From Miscanthus floridulus (lineage: Eukaryota; Streptophyta; Magnoliopsida; Poales; Poaceae), in contig NC_089598.1 of assembly GCF_019320115.1 (NCBI RefSeq), positions 29,218,248-29,282,247 on the forward strand: a stretch of DNA of 64,000 nucleotides, given 5' to 3'. The notes under the pieces are model-generated. The model worked only from the letters and a program-made list of their open reading frames with translations, was not told where the DNA came from and did no database searches. Positions 35,501 to 45,633 of the stretch are shown in pieces. Position numbers and translations under genes: made by a program. Numbering within the stretch: the first letter of the stretch is position 1; every line of letters begins with the position of its first letter.

Positions 35501-36907
35501 AACTTTTTGCTTACTAGCCTACTCCAGAAGCCTATAAAGACCCTGTTTGGATCAATGGGTTAGAGCTAGTTTGGGCTAGTTGGAGCTCAACTAGCCCTAA
35601 AATAGCCAAACAGGAGGGCTAGAGTGGGTTATTTGCAACTAGCCCACCCTAAAAAACTATCCCCCCAAAGAGGTGATTATTTGGGCTAGTTGGGGCTATT
35701 TGAGGTGGGGTCCACTGTTTTCTCTTTACTTTCACCTGCACCAATGATTTGGAAAGCACATTTATTATCATTTTAATCCTTGTATCCAAACATCTCTTAG
35801 GCTAGAGTTAGTTCAGGGCTAGTCCTGAGCTAGAAACTAACTCTAACCTCTAGCTGTGCTAGAGTATCCAAACAGGGCCAAAGTCAGGCATGGCGCTATT
35901 TGGTGGAAAGTACAAACATCCAAATTGCAAAAATGTTTAGTAACGGCAGGGCACTTGTGCCCGTCAGACCATTTCAAATTAGAATCTGATTTCGTGCACT
36001 ATTGTATCGAAGCTAAATTAGATAAAACCATTGCTATACTTACCGTGGGGCTTGGTATGCCGGCCTTCATGTACACAGGATTCACCGAGACCACCTCGCC
36101 GGGACCCCTCTCCCCGGACTTCACCATCCTGAACTGCGCATCCCTGAACCCAGCGATGGTCTCCAGGCAATCCATCAAATTGTCCACGGCCGCGCCGTCG
36201 AACATCCTCGACCCATGCCCCGGCGCCCCCGCCGCCTTCACGATGAGCCTCCACACCAGCCTATCCGCGTAAAAGACCCTGAACACATCCGTCGGCGACG
36301 CCTGCCCCTCGTCGAGCATGAACCCGATGTTGAGGGCGCGGAACTCCTCCGACTGGGCGAACTTGTCGAACCCATCCGCGCCGCCGATCTCCTCGTCGGG
36401 GACCAGCGAGATGTGGACGGTGCGGGCGGGCGCGAACCCCGCGGCCTGGAGGCCCCGGATCGCCTCGAGGTACTGGACGGGGAGGCACTTGTCGTCCTGA
36501 GCGCCGCGCGCGTAGACGCGGCCCGTGGCCGGGTCGCGGTGCGCCGCGAACGGCGGGTGCGCCCAGTGCTCGGGCTCCGCGGGCACGGAGTCGATGTGGG
36601 AGTTGAGGAGCACGGAGGGGAGGGACGGGTCGGAGCCCCGCCAGGTGAGGAGGAGCAGCGGCTTGGTCTTGCACGGGGTGAAGTGGAGCGTGGTGGTGTG
36701 GAGGCCGAGCGAAGCGGCGTAGGGTAGGAGGAAGGCGGCGGCGCCCGCGTAGTCGGGGGACGGGTGCACCGTTCGGATGCGGAGGTATTCCTGGAAGCGG
36801 GCGACCTGGTCGGACTCGAGAGCCGTGAAGGGGTGGGCGAGACGGGGGAAGCCGGAGAGGAGGAGGACGACGAAGGCGAGCAGGAGACAGCGGAGAGGCG
36901 ACGGCAT
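32576..36907 (-). CDS. Aminoacylase-1-like N-acyl-L-amino-acid amidohydrolase (M20A family), 4 exons
   Basis: Zinc peptidase-fold enzyme that splits N-acyl amino acids into the acid and the free amino acid. Exons: 36044-36907, 33065-33202, 32742-32981 and 32576-32656; all introns are phase 0 with GT-AG ends; product 440 aa, the usual family size. Residues 1-25 (MPSPLRCLLLAFVVLLLSGF...) are a signal peptide, so secretory-pathway location is likely; an in-frame upstream ATG at 36970 would hide it and is less likely. Metal and catalytic residues: H104 and D106 (SHIDSVP), D138 (GAQDDK), E172/E173 (VPDEEIGG), E200 (LDEGQA), H231 (GHGS) in the dimerisation domain, and H410/H412 (LLHDHNE). No lesion seen. 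Intron 1 is 2.84 kb and holds two MITE-type insertions; introns 2 and 3 are 83 and 85 bp. Neighbour of p24 in the same direction. Confidence 0.93.
34240..34711. mobile_element. Hairpin Mutator-type MITE in aminoacylase intron 1
   Basis: 472 bp made almost entirely of two inverted arms of about 219 bp each (34240-34458 and 34493-34711) around a 34 bp loop. Ends GAGAAAATTTTGTATTTGG and its complement. Flanked by a perfect 9 bp target duplication CCTAGAAAT (34231-34239 and 34712-34720), the hallmark of Mutator-like elements. Arms differ at only a few positions, so the transcript of the intron could form a long hairpin. Confidence 0.9.
35539..35879. mobile_element. MITE (GGGCCTGTTTGGAT-type ends) in aminoacylase intron 1
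   Basis: Ends GACCCTGTTTGGATC and GTATCCAAACAGGGCC. The interior is rich in GGGCTAGTT / AACTAGCCC repeats, which pair with each other. The length of 341 bp and the ends fit the Tourist/hAT-like MITEs of grasses; the target duplication was not resolved, so the superfamily is left open. Confidence 0.8.
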
Positions 36908-37468
36908 CGTGTGGACTGGTGGATGCGCTGCGACTGCGAGCTGGGCTCCCAGCGAAGTGTCCCCATTCACTCTATTTGTTCTGTTGGCTCAGTCACAGTA
37001 CCACTGCAGGTCTGGAGGACTGGAGCGGCACGTGTGCGTCAGGCGAAGTCTGTCTGACGCCGGCCGGAGCGGCCTGGCCTGTCCAGAGGTTCACTTGTCA
37101 CCACAAACTTTGCACATATATAAGCAGATGGCACGCGGTATCACAATTCTAAATTTCTACAGTGATTGTTATTTGATTATTAATAACAACCTGGATAGAG
37201 AGTAAAAAATCTGGATTTCAAGTATGGCAGATAATGAGATAATTGCACAAGTAGCACTCATTATTTGCCACCATCTGCAAGGAAATCAAGATGAAAGGAC
37301 GACCTCAATTCCACACAGTATAAGTTGCTAGCCATTAAGTCATGTATCATGTATCAACCAGCTGTTTTGTCCATCATACGAGTTTCCTTTCGAAATAAAT
37401 ATGACAAAACTGTCCTCCTAACGTAGTTATCACTTAACACGGGAAGTACACACTGATAAAACGTGAAT
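36908..37468. promoter_or_regulatory. Intergenic promoter of aminoacylase / 3' flank of p24
   Basis: 561 bp between the p24 stop and the aminoacylase start. It must hold the p24 3' UTR and the aminoacylase promoter. Apart from the TATA-like site, no element is recognised. Confidence 0.5.
37114..37123 (-). promoter_or_regulatory. Putative TATA box of the aminoacylase gene
   Basis: CTTATATATG on the minus strand, about 210 bp before the ATG at 36907, inside the 561 bp that separate this gene from the p24 stop codon. Confidence 0.45.
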
Positions 37469-40229
37469 TTAAATGAGCTTCTTCTTCCGGAAGAACCCTT
37501 GAAGGTGCCACAACTGCAGCACAGAGACGGCAACGCAGACTCCCAGTGACAGGAAGCTGAACCAGGCAACCCTTGAATTTGTTTTCTCACTCACTGTTCG
37601 CATATCCGCTTCCCTGTATCGATAACATTCAAGAATGCATCAGACCATGCACCAGCTGCAGATAATCTCCCTAACTAGGTTGCAATAGGATCAATATGAC
37701 AACGAGTTCCATGCAAAGAGTTCCATGCAGTGACCCTTTTTTTTTTTGCTGAAAAAGAGAGCAGAGAAGTTCATGTAAAAAATAAAAAGAGACAGATAGC
37801 TTACCTTGCTTTGAGATACAGCAAGTTATGATGGATGGACTCAACTGCAGCTTCAAGTTTCCTAAGCTCTAGTTCTACACCCTGAACAAGGAATCCATAT
37901 CGCAAATAGTCAGAAACCAAGAGCAAAGCATTACTGGAGTGCAGGTGGACTTCAATTAGACTGTATTTAGCCACACCTCAATTTTCTCTTTCTTAGCAAT
38001 AGTATCCCAGTCCTTTGCAGCAATCCCTATCCTCCAATCAAGATTTAGAGATGTTCCTGATCCTTTCTCCACACTGTCTATCCAGAAACATGCAAGGTAG
38101 TTTCCAGCTTCTGTAGTTGTGAAAGCAAACTGACCCATTGTAGCATTTTCATTATGATGTACAGTATTTCCATAGGGTGATGTAACCTAATAAACAAAAA
38201 ACAAACATTTAGGGGTATTGAGGATATCAAAGGAAAAAAAAACCTCTGACGCATTCAACAAGCCGCATTGCTTAGATATGTTCAACAAGAATATGGACAT
38301 GTCTGATGTCTCCATTATTACAAGATAAAATATGCAAGGGAAACCATTCCAGGAAGTCCCTTTCTCAGTGGAATCATGAATACCTACCCACTTAAAAGAC
38401 ATACGTACAAGTTTTGAAAAATTCTCCAAAACTCCATACTTATAAATGAGGAGGTGACATCCATGCATATAAAATTTCAAGTCCAACTCAATTTGTTTAT
38501 TAGTATCAAATTGACAATTCGCTGAAAAGCCAGGCTGACAAGTACTGTTCGCTGATTTGTTACGAGAGAAAAACACTGTACCATGGCTGATAAGTTCAAG
38601 CGAACAGGGCAGTACATGTCTGTATGTCTTTTCTTTCTCTGTGATTTGTCAATTTCATTACTCACAGATGAGGTTGAGTTTGATTATAAAAATGTTATAT
38701 GCGAGCATGTTACTATCTCATCTACATGTATGGAGTTTCTGTGAATTTTTAAAAAAGCTTCTAATTATGTCTTTTTAGTGGGTCTTCGCGATTCCACTGG
38801 GAAGGATTGTGCGGTGAATATTTTTGCCATATGCAAATATAAACAAAATAGAGACCAGACTCATACATGCTAAAGTTGCTTTCTGAAAATTAAGGCACTC
38901 TGAATCACATCGATCATTTGTACATTCAAATTCTAATGTGATTCCTACAAAACTAGAGTTAGGGGAAAAAGATCCCTCTCTAAGCACACACAACTTTCCT
39001 TACGATGCATTGTGGGGTTAACCAAAAAAACTGATCACAGAAATCAGATAAAAATGCAAGGCTACCATAGGATAACTAGATAAGACATATGAGCATCAGA
39101 CTTGTGGTTAATCTGTTCTTAAGTTGGCAGATATGGCTACAGAAGTGCTGCTACCTATACTGCACCTTGTCACCTTGATCATCAAATCTTGTCTTCTGAA
39201 GTTTGTGAAATTCAATATGGATCTGAAGTTTCCTAAAGGAGTCAGCAATTGAGCAGGGTTCAGGGTAGGACTCCAGTCAGTTTTTTTAGTTTAGACTCTA
39301 GTAACACTATGCATTAACTCTTCTGCTCATACATGCAAATGATTAGAAGGTACTAAAACAATCTAGTAGCATGCAGTGGATATAAACTTGGGTATATAAA
39401 CAATCGCAATAGCAAGCACAATCCAACATCTGCACCTTAGTGTTATGTTCACCCACTATTGCATTAGGGCTAGTAACTGGTAATATAAGAATTCGCACAT
39501 GCACGTTACTTGGGAGAGAGCCATCCAGCATAGGAATGCCCAAATTGAAGATTATCCCCATCTGAAGCAATGGTCAGGTGCAGTTTTGACTCAAAAATCA
39601 ATTTCCCTAATGTCTCGAAACCATGAATTAGGTGATACTATGACCAGATTCATGATGAATCGCCGACTTGCAGATTTCCCCTTCCCGATAGATTCAGATA
39701 CAAAATTCACGCTGAGCTACTTAACACGAATTTGTAGCGAAAATAACCCGTACTAGGTACTAGAACATGTATAATTCCTCCCTCCCTCCATCTCTCATAA
39801 GTGCTAGTTTTGACTCGCAGAAGCTCAATCAGCCAACAATAAAGTTGCAGGGCTTAATTTGCACGGAAAACTAGCGCAATCTGGCACCTCAGCTGCGTCC
39901 CGATTCGCCTACACCGAGATCCCAGAACGCACCAGGTCACCGGCCCAGATCGAGATCAAGGACGAGAATGAACGAGACGAAACGGCACGCCAAAGTCATC
40001 CAAGAGCGAGTCGTGAGGCGCGTACCTTGACGGCGACGGTGGGGTGCGAGCTGGGGTGGGACTCGTACATGATCGCGTAGTCGGCGAGCACCACGACGTT
40101 GGGCTGGATCTCCTCGGAGACGCACTTGGTCCCCGACGGCGGCAGCTCGAGCCACACGGCCTCCGCCGCCGGTAGAGGCAGCAGCGCCGCCACGGCCAGC
40201 AGCAGCGCCGGAAACACCGACGCCGCCAT
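37469..40229 (-). CDS. p24-delta family transmembrane cargo receptor (emp24/GOLD), 4 exons
   Basis: p24 proteins cycle between ER and Golgi in COPI/COPII vesicles and sort cargo such as GPI-anchored proteins. Exons: 40026-40229, 37977-38186, 37805-37881 and 37469-37613; GT-AG introns; product 211 aa, the usual p24-delta length. Signal peptide residues 1-24 ([20 protein letters not shown]...); GOLD domain about 27-138 with the two conserved cysteines C36 and C101 (YLACFW); coiled coil about 139-175 ([19 protein letters not shown]); one membrane span about 179-201; cytosolic tail [10 protein letters not shown] with an FF motif and a C-terminal dilysine ER-retrieval signal. The frame is open across all junctions. 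Intron 1 (1.84 kb) holds an M1 MITE. A CT-rich leader lies at 40256-40285, and a Mutator-like element begins 145 bp upstream of the ATG. Confidence 0.95.
38515..38608. mobile_element. MITE, family M1, copy 4, in p24 intron 1
   Basis: Right end TTCAAGCGAACAGG. Inside are CTGTTCGCTGATTTGT and GAGAGAAAAACACTGT, the M1 core. The left end is shortened or degenerate. Confidence 0.65.
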
Positions 40230-40255
40230 CCCCGCCGGCCGATCTGGAGGCGGGC

Positions 40256-40285
40256 GTCTCTCTCTGCCTCTCTCTCTCTCTCTCC
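40256..40285. repeat. CT/AG microsatellite in the p24 5' leader
   Basis: Imperfect (TC)n on the plus strand, i.e. (GA)n on the coding strand, 27-56 bp before the p24 ATG. GA-rich leaders are common in plant housekeeping promoters. Confidence 0.7.
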
Positions 40286-40373
40286 CGGTCGCGGTGGAGT
40301 CGTGGGAGCTTTGGACTTGAACGACGCGAGACGGCGAGAGAGAGCAATGGCTTGCAGGGTTGGTTGGGATATC

Positions 40374-41610
40374 GGGATATTTAACTTTTTACCATTATAA
40401 CTGATGGCACCTCCTGAGATAGCATCTTTAGAATTGATATTACAATTTTATCAGCAGAGAGAGAAATTTGATACGAAATTACCACTTTTGCTCGCGTGGC
40501 ACGCCAACACATCACTCCAGCGCGGATCCGAGTCAGCAGCCCCATGCGAAATGACGCCCCTGCCCCTGGCGTGTTTATAGTCACAGACAGTCGGACCCCA
40601 CTTGTCATCCATCTCTCCCAGCCTCTCCTCCCACTGACGGGTGGACCTGGCCGTCAGGGTCATCCCCTACCTCCAGCCGCCGATCCCTAAGGCAGAGCGG
40701 GCGACAACGACCGGGTGGGGTCGAGCTGGCGGGAGGGGCCGACGCCGGTGACGCCGGCAGCGGTGTCATGCTCGGAGCCGACGCGCCACCGCCGGTGCCA
40801 TTGCTGCGGGCGGTGAGGACCATAACGACGAGCTTCTCGTCGGCGGGATGGCGCTGCGGGCACGGTGCGACGCCGAGAAGCGGTGCAGCAGGGGAGGTGT
40901 ATCCTTGTTGGGCCAACGGAGGAAGCGGGGAGGCGAATGGTGGTGTCTGTGTGGAGATCCGGAGCTCGAACCGAAGCTCGGCAATGGCGGTGGCTGCGGT
41001 GATTGGCAGCGCTGGAGAAGAAGAGAGGACAGAGGGAGGGGGACGTCTGCGGCGTGGAGAGAGGCCCGAGGGGCGGCGGAGATGGGGAGGAACGAGCAGT
41101 GGGCACCCCTGGCAGTGGGAAGCTCGGTCATATGCCGCCCATGGCGGCTTAACTCGGTGCGCACGGTGGAAGGATCGCGACTGCGGTGGTGTGGTGGATG
41201 CGGCGGAGGGGCCGCGTCCGTGCAGGATGCTGAGGACGCGGGAGGGGTGCGAACGGGGCGCGGTCACGTGGTCGCCCAGCCATGGCCAGCGAAGGGGATC
41301 AGTGGCTGGAGGTAGGGGATGACCCTGACAGGTGGGGTCCACCCCGTCAGCGAGAGGAGAGGTGGGGAGAGATGGCTGACAGGTGGGGTCCGACTGTCTG
41401 TGAGTATAAACATGCCAGGGACAGGGGCGTCATTTCGCATGAGGCTGCTGACCCGGATCCGCGCTGAAGTGATGTGTTGGCGTGCCACGTGAGCAAAAGT
41501 GGCAATTTCGTATCAAATTTCTCTCTCTGCTGGTAAAATCATAGTATCAATTCTAAAGATGCTATCTCAGGAGGTGACATCCGTTATAATGGTAAAAAGT
41601 TAAATATCCC
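40374..41610. mobile_element. Mutator-like element with long terminal inverted repeats (Pack-MULE candidate)
   Basis: 1237 bp. Outer ends GGGATATTTAACTTTTTACC and its complement; inverted arms extend about 300 bp each (about 40374-40690 and 41285-41610). Flanks TGGGATATC (40365-40373) and TGGGATCTT (41611-41619) match at 7 of 9, a degenerate 9 bp target duplication. The 600 bp centre is GC-rich with overlapping frames on both strands (minus 40605-41342, plus 40768-41322). No transposase. The centre may be a captured host fragment, but I could not recognise a source gene. Confidence 0.8.
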
Positions 41611-41619
41611 TGGGATCTT

Positions 41620-42421
41620 AGGACGGGGATGGTCGGGATTTTCAATTGGGAAAATTGGTTTCTAGCATCAAAGATCTCGACATTCAAAAAATATAATAAA
41701 AACGTCCGTAACGTAAAACAGCACTGAAAGAACAAATTATTATCTTTAAATAGTATTTTGTCACGGTGACTGTCGTTACCGTGAATTCCTCTATCGAGAC
41801 ACCTTTCTTCCTCAACCCAGCTGTCTGATTAGGTATGGGCACGCTGATAGACAGCGACACATGCCCTACATCGCATGGCTACCTCGCATGGCCCAACCGC
41901 ACCGGGTCCACACAGCGGCAGCCGCAGCTGCCTCATGCCCTCATCTCCGTGGACACTGCCAGGAGACCAGTGCGACTGTGTGTACGTGCATGGATCATCT
42001 ATCAATGACCTCACGATGCATATAAGAGCAATCGAGTTTGCGTGCATGCATATAGGAGTACTCGCGATGTTTGGGACCTAGGACGACGGCTGCCTGTGCC
42101 TGGTCCACTTGCATGTGTCTGTGCCTAGACGCTAAGCTCGGAGCCGCCGATCTGCTCTCAGCTCTCACCACCACCGTTTCCACCGTTGGCACCATCGTTC
42201 CACTGCCGAGCCGTGTGCCCACCATCTCTGTCAGTATGTTCTCACCCCTACGCACGATAGCAAAAGAACTCCGGGCCAAAGCCACGCTATGTCGCCAAAA
42301 CTGCTGCTATCCACCGCCATGGGCAGCTCTCGGTCCGCCGTCGCTGTTTCCAAGGGTGCAGACCACCAGCGCCTCGGTCGAGCGTACCACCACGTCCGTT
42401 TGGACTTCTTCTGACCATGGC
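41620..42421. other. Intergenic, no gene recognised
   Basis: Contains frames on both strands (42071-42517 plus, 42231-42473 minus) without recognisable domains. The last 5 bases, ATGGC, may be the target duplication of element C. Confidence 0.45.
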
Positions 42422-42826
42422 TGTGGGGGGTACGACCTCGGATACCCACGGCAGACCATATGGGCCGCATCATCAGAGGTGGCCCAGCCTACAAGATCAA
42501 GGCATGCACGGCACTAGTTGACGTGCACCGCAAGATATTGTATAGTACCAAATAGGATACTTTCCTTATAATCCTACCCCTCCAGAGTATATAAGGAGAG
42601 GTAGGAGTCCCCTAGTGGACATCGATCTACATACATCTCATATCCAATATAATACAACAAAGACACATAACATAGGGTATTACGTCGATCAGACGGCCCG
42701 AACCTATCTAAATCACTGTCTCTAAGCCTTGTGTCACCATCCGGTTCCTGATTACGCGCACCTCCACCGATCAATCTACCTTCGTGAGATATCCCTCGGA
42801 GGACTACCGAGCATCTTTTGTCAACA
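42422..42826 (+). repeat. LTR 1 of element C
   Basis: Starts TGTGGGGGGTACGACC and ends CATCTTTTGTCAACA. Contains a TATA-like GAGTATATAAGGAGAGG near 42582. Confidence 0.85.
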
Positions 42827-43798
42827 GTTGGCGCCCACCGTGGGGCTCGTGCGCGCTAATCCCTAGCGAACCAGATGGCGTAACTCAAGATTAACATCCT
42901 TCGTGGCAACTCAGCCGATCACGTCGACATCCTTCGACAACCACGGTGCACGTCTTCGTACACGGATTGACACCGCCAAGCTCCGATTATGTCCGTCCTA
43001 CTCCAACACGAGATCAACTTCGTTCCAACCGTCAAGCGAGCCGCTAAGCGAGCTACCCGTGTCGTCGACCAGATAACGCCATACGCCACCGACCAGACAT
43101 TCTGTCTAAAGCTAAGTCACGCTTTAATATTTTTCTAAATATTCTCCAATCTTCGTATATCGCCATAATGTTTCTCTAGGTTGTTTTCTCCATGTTTGCT
43201 CTCCAAACGATTTTCTTTCATGTATACCATCTTAAACATGACATACAGCTAAGTTTAAGACGAACCCCCAAACAGTCATGTTGACGCTTGGTTGTCCCCA
43301 GAGACGGCCCTGTCTTCGGCTCCTCCCTACACATGCACGAGCGTCTGCCCGCTGTGTTATGGATGGTCGGCAGCGGCTCCTTAGCGACGCTTTGTTCTTC
43401 CTACACGCACACGGGCTCTGCGCTCCGCGTTATGGTTAACAGGCTAGCTAGGGATGTAGACTCAGCTACACACTAACTGGTCGGGCGGTTTATATTAAAT
43501 ATATATACATCTTCACACCAACTGATCATCGAGCTGCATACGCTATTTCATCACCATTGTTGATTCTTCTTCGAAGTTTATATATTTTTATATCATGTAC
43601 TACCCGTTCTACATATTTGTATTACAGGATCATCGTCCAGGTGATCGGACCACCTGGTGCTCGGACTTCTCTACCGATCAACTGGTCGAACCACTAGGTT
43701 CATGGACTGCGTCGCCGACTAGTTGATCGGACTATTCGCCGATCGCTTCTACTCAATGCTCACTTCACCGCCGACTAGTTGACTAGACTCCTCAGCAC

Positions 43799-43946
43799 TC
43801 GAACATCGCCAGCTACACCGGGGACTCCTTGGTGCTCGGACATCGCTAGCTACGCCGAGGACTCCTCGGTGGTCGGACATCGCTAGCTACGCCAGGGACT
43901 CCTCGCTGCTCGGACATCGCCAGCTACGTGGGAGACTCCCTTGGTG
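43799..43946 (+). repeat. 37 bp minisatellite in the first internal region of C
   Basis: Four units starting TCGGACATCGCTAGCTACGC at 43799, 43836, 43873 and 43910. The second internal region has only one unit, near 58165, which explains most of the length difference between the two internal regions. Confidence 0.85.
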
Positions 43947-44355
43947 GTCGGATCTTGCTATGTCTCATCGATGTGCTATCAAGCTGCTCCATGCTGTTCG
44001 GATCAGGGTGCTGATCTTGGGCAGCAAGTCTGGGGTCTTGATACGCGCATGTCAGATGACGTCGTCAAGCTTTAGGACTTCTTTTCTTTAACCCTGCTAT
44101 AAGATTCATTCTTCATCTTCCAGCAGGCTCGGGGACTACATGGCTACACTTCACCTAGCGGTGAATATAGTGCTTATTTCTTGATTTACCCTCCTTATTG
44201 ATGGAGTCTAAGTGGCTACACTTCTTCTAAGTCAAAGAATTTTTAGATTTTGAACATGAGCTCCTTAAATCCTTATGGCAAACCTAACTTGGGATACGCT
44301 GCTCGGCGATGGTTCACACTACTTGGTGATGGTTCACAACTGCTCGGCAACTCAT

Positions 44356-45585
44356 TGTAAGTGCAATCAAGCCCTATTGTGGGTTTGGGTATTGATGACC
44401 ACCAAATTAGAGGACTAATGGGATTTATCGAGATGATAAGTAGGGAATCGAAGAATGAGGATGATGAGCAGGTTGCAGGTGTCCTAATTACAAAAAGTGA
44501 CTAGACCTAGCTCAAAAGAGGTTTAAATTATTTTATGTTTTGAATTTGAGTTTAGGGAAAGCCGTACTATTAAGAGGAATTTTAGGACAGTTGGTCCACT
44601 GTTGAATCAGATGCTCAAATTCACAGAATTACATCCTCCCACCTAGTCAAAATAGCCAGCCAAATTTGATATCATATTACCTATTTTGGCTAGGGCGGCA
44701 GTGCCGCCCTATTAAGAGTGGCAATGCCGCCCTTAACTGACCATTGGGCTCGAGGGGTATTTATACCCTTCAGGCCTGGCCCACAACGGTCATCTTCAAC
44801 ACTCAGTCATTCTGCTCGAAACCAGGCAGAACCAAAGCTCACCTCTCTCCTCCATTGTTGCTCCTCCATCCCTCAAGCTAATTCTTGATTCCAACCATCA
44901 AAACTTGAGAGCAAATTCAGCAAAACTTGATTGGAGAGAAGATCCACTGATTCCCAAAGTCTAAGTGCATTTGGTTCACGTTTGGCCGGCGGTTCTAGGG
45001 TTTGTTACTCTTAGAGCTTGCTCCTAGCCGGCTAGGCATCGCCCTTGTGCTTGCCAACTTGTGTGGCAGCCTTAGAAGGTTTGTAACCTCATTCAAAAGC
45101 TAAGAAATCACCCCTCACTTTAAGAGTTCACTCTCTTGATTTGAGAAAGAGGGTAAGGCAAGTCTTTGTGGCAAGCTCAAGCCTTTTGTGGCTTCCTCAA
45201 CAACGTGGACTTAGACAAACCTTAGTGGTGAGCTGAACCATAGGATAAATCTTATGTCTTGCGTGCTTCATCTTTATTATACTTGCTGTTTATCTTATTG
45301 CTAGCTGTTGTTAGGGTTTAGTTGCTTGATTCACATTTGTGTGAAGTTTCTGTGGTATCCAGTCTTTGAACTGGATCTTGAAGTTATATTGTAGGATTAA
45401 GCAGCTAGTGGGGTCAGGTTCATCTCTATTAAATCTCAACTGTGTTAGATTATTTTTCATAGAGCGGTAGTGCTGCCCTGTAAGGCTGGTAGTGCCGCCC
45501 TCTGTTCTAACAGAGTTTTGAGTTGAATTTTTACATGCCTATTCACCCCCCTCTAGGCCGTCTTTATCTTCCTGTAGATCCTACA
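44356..45585 (+). repeat. 5' LTR of Copia B
   Basis: 1230 bp. Holds paired GGGCGGCAGTGCCGCCC-type palindromes near 44693-44738 and 45462-45502, and a GGGGTATTTATACCC palindrome with a TATA-like core near 44755. Confidence 0.92.
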
Positions 45586-45587
45586 AG

Positions 45588-45599
45588 TGGTATCAGAGC
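45588..45599 (+). promoter_or_regulatory. Primer binding site of Copia B
   Basis: TGGTATCAGAGC, complementary to initiator Met tRNA, two bases after the LTR. Confidence 0.9.
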
Positions 45600-45633
45600 G
45601 AGGTTGCTTCGTATACGCTTCATCGCGTGAAGT

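Noticed and set aside
36215..36966. Open frames overlapping aminoacylase exon 1 on both strands
   Set aside because: Shadow frames of a GC-rich exon; the true frame carries all the M20 residues.
40605..41342. A 245-codon minus-strand frame in the Mutator-like element as a gene
   Set aside because: Extends into the inverted repeat, is low-complexity Pro/Ser/Arg, and competes with plus-strand frames of similar length. No domain recognised.
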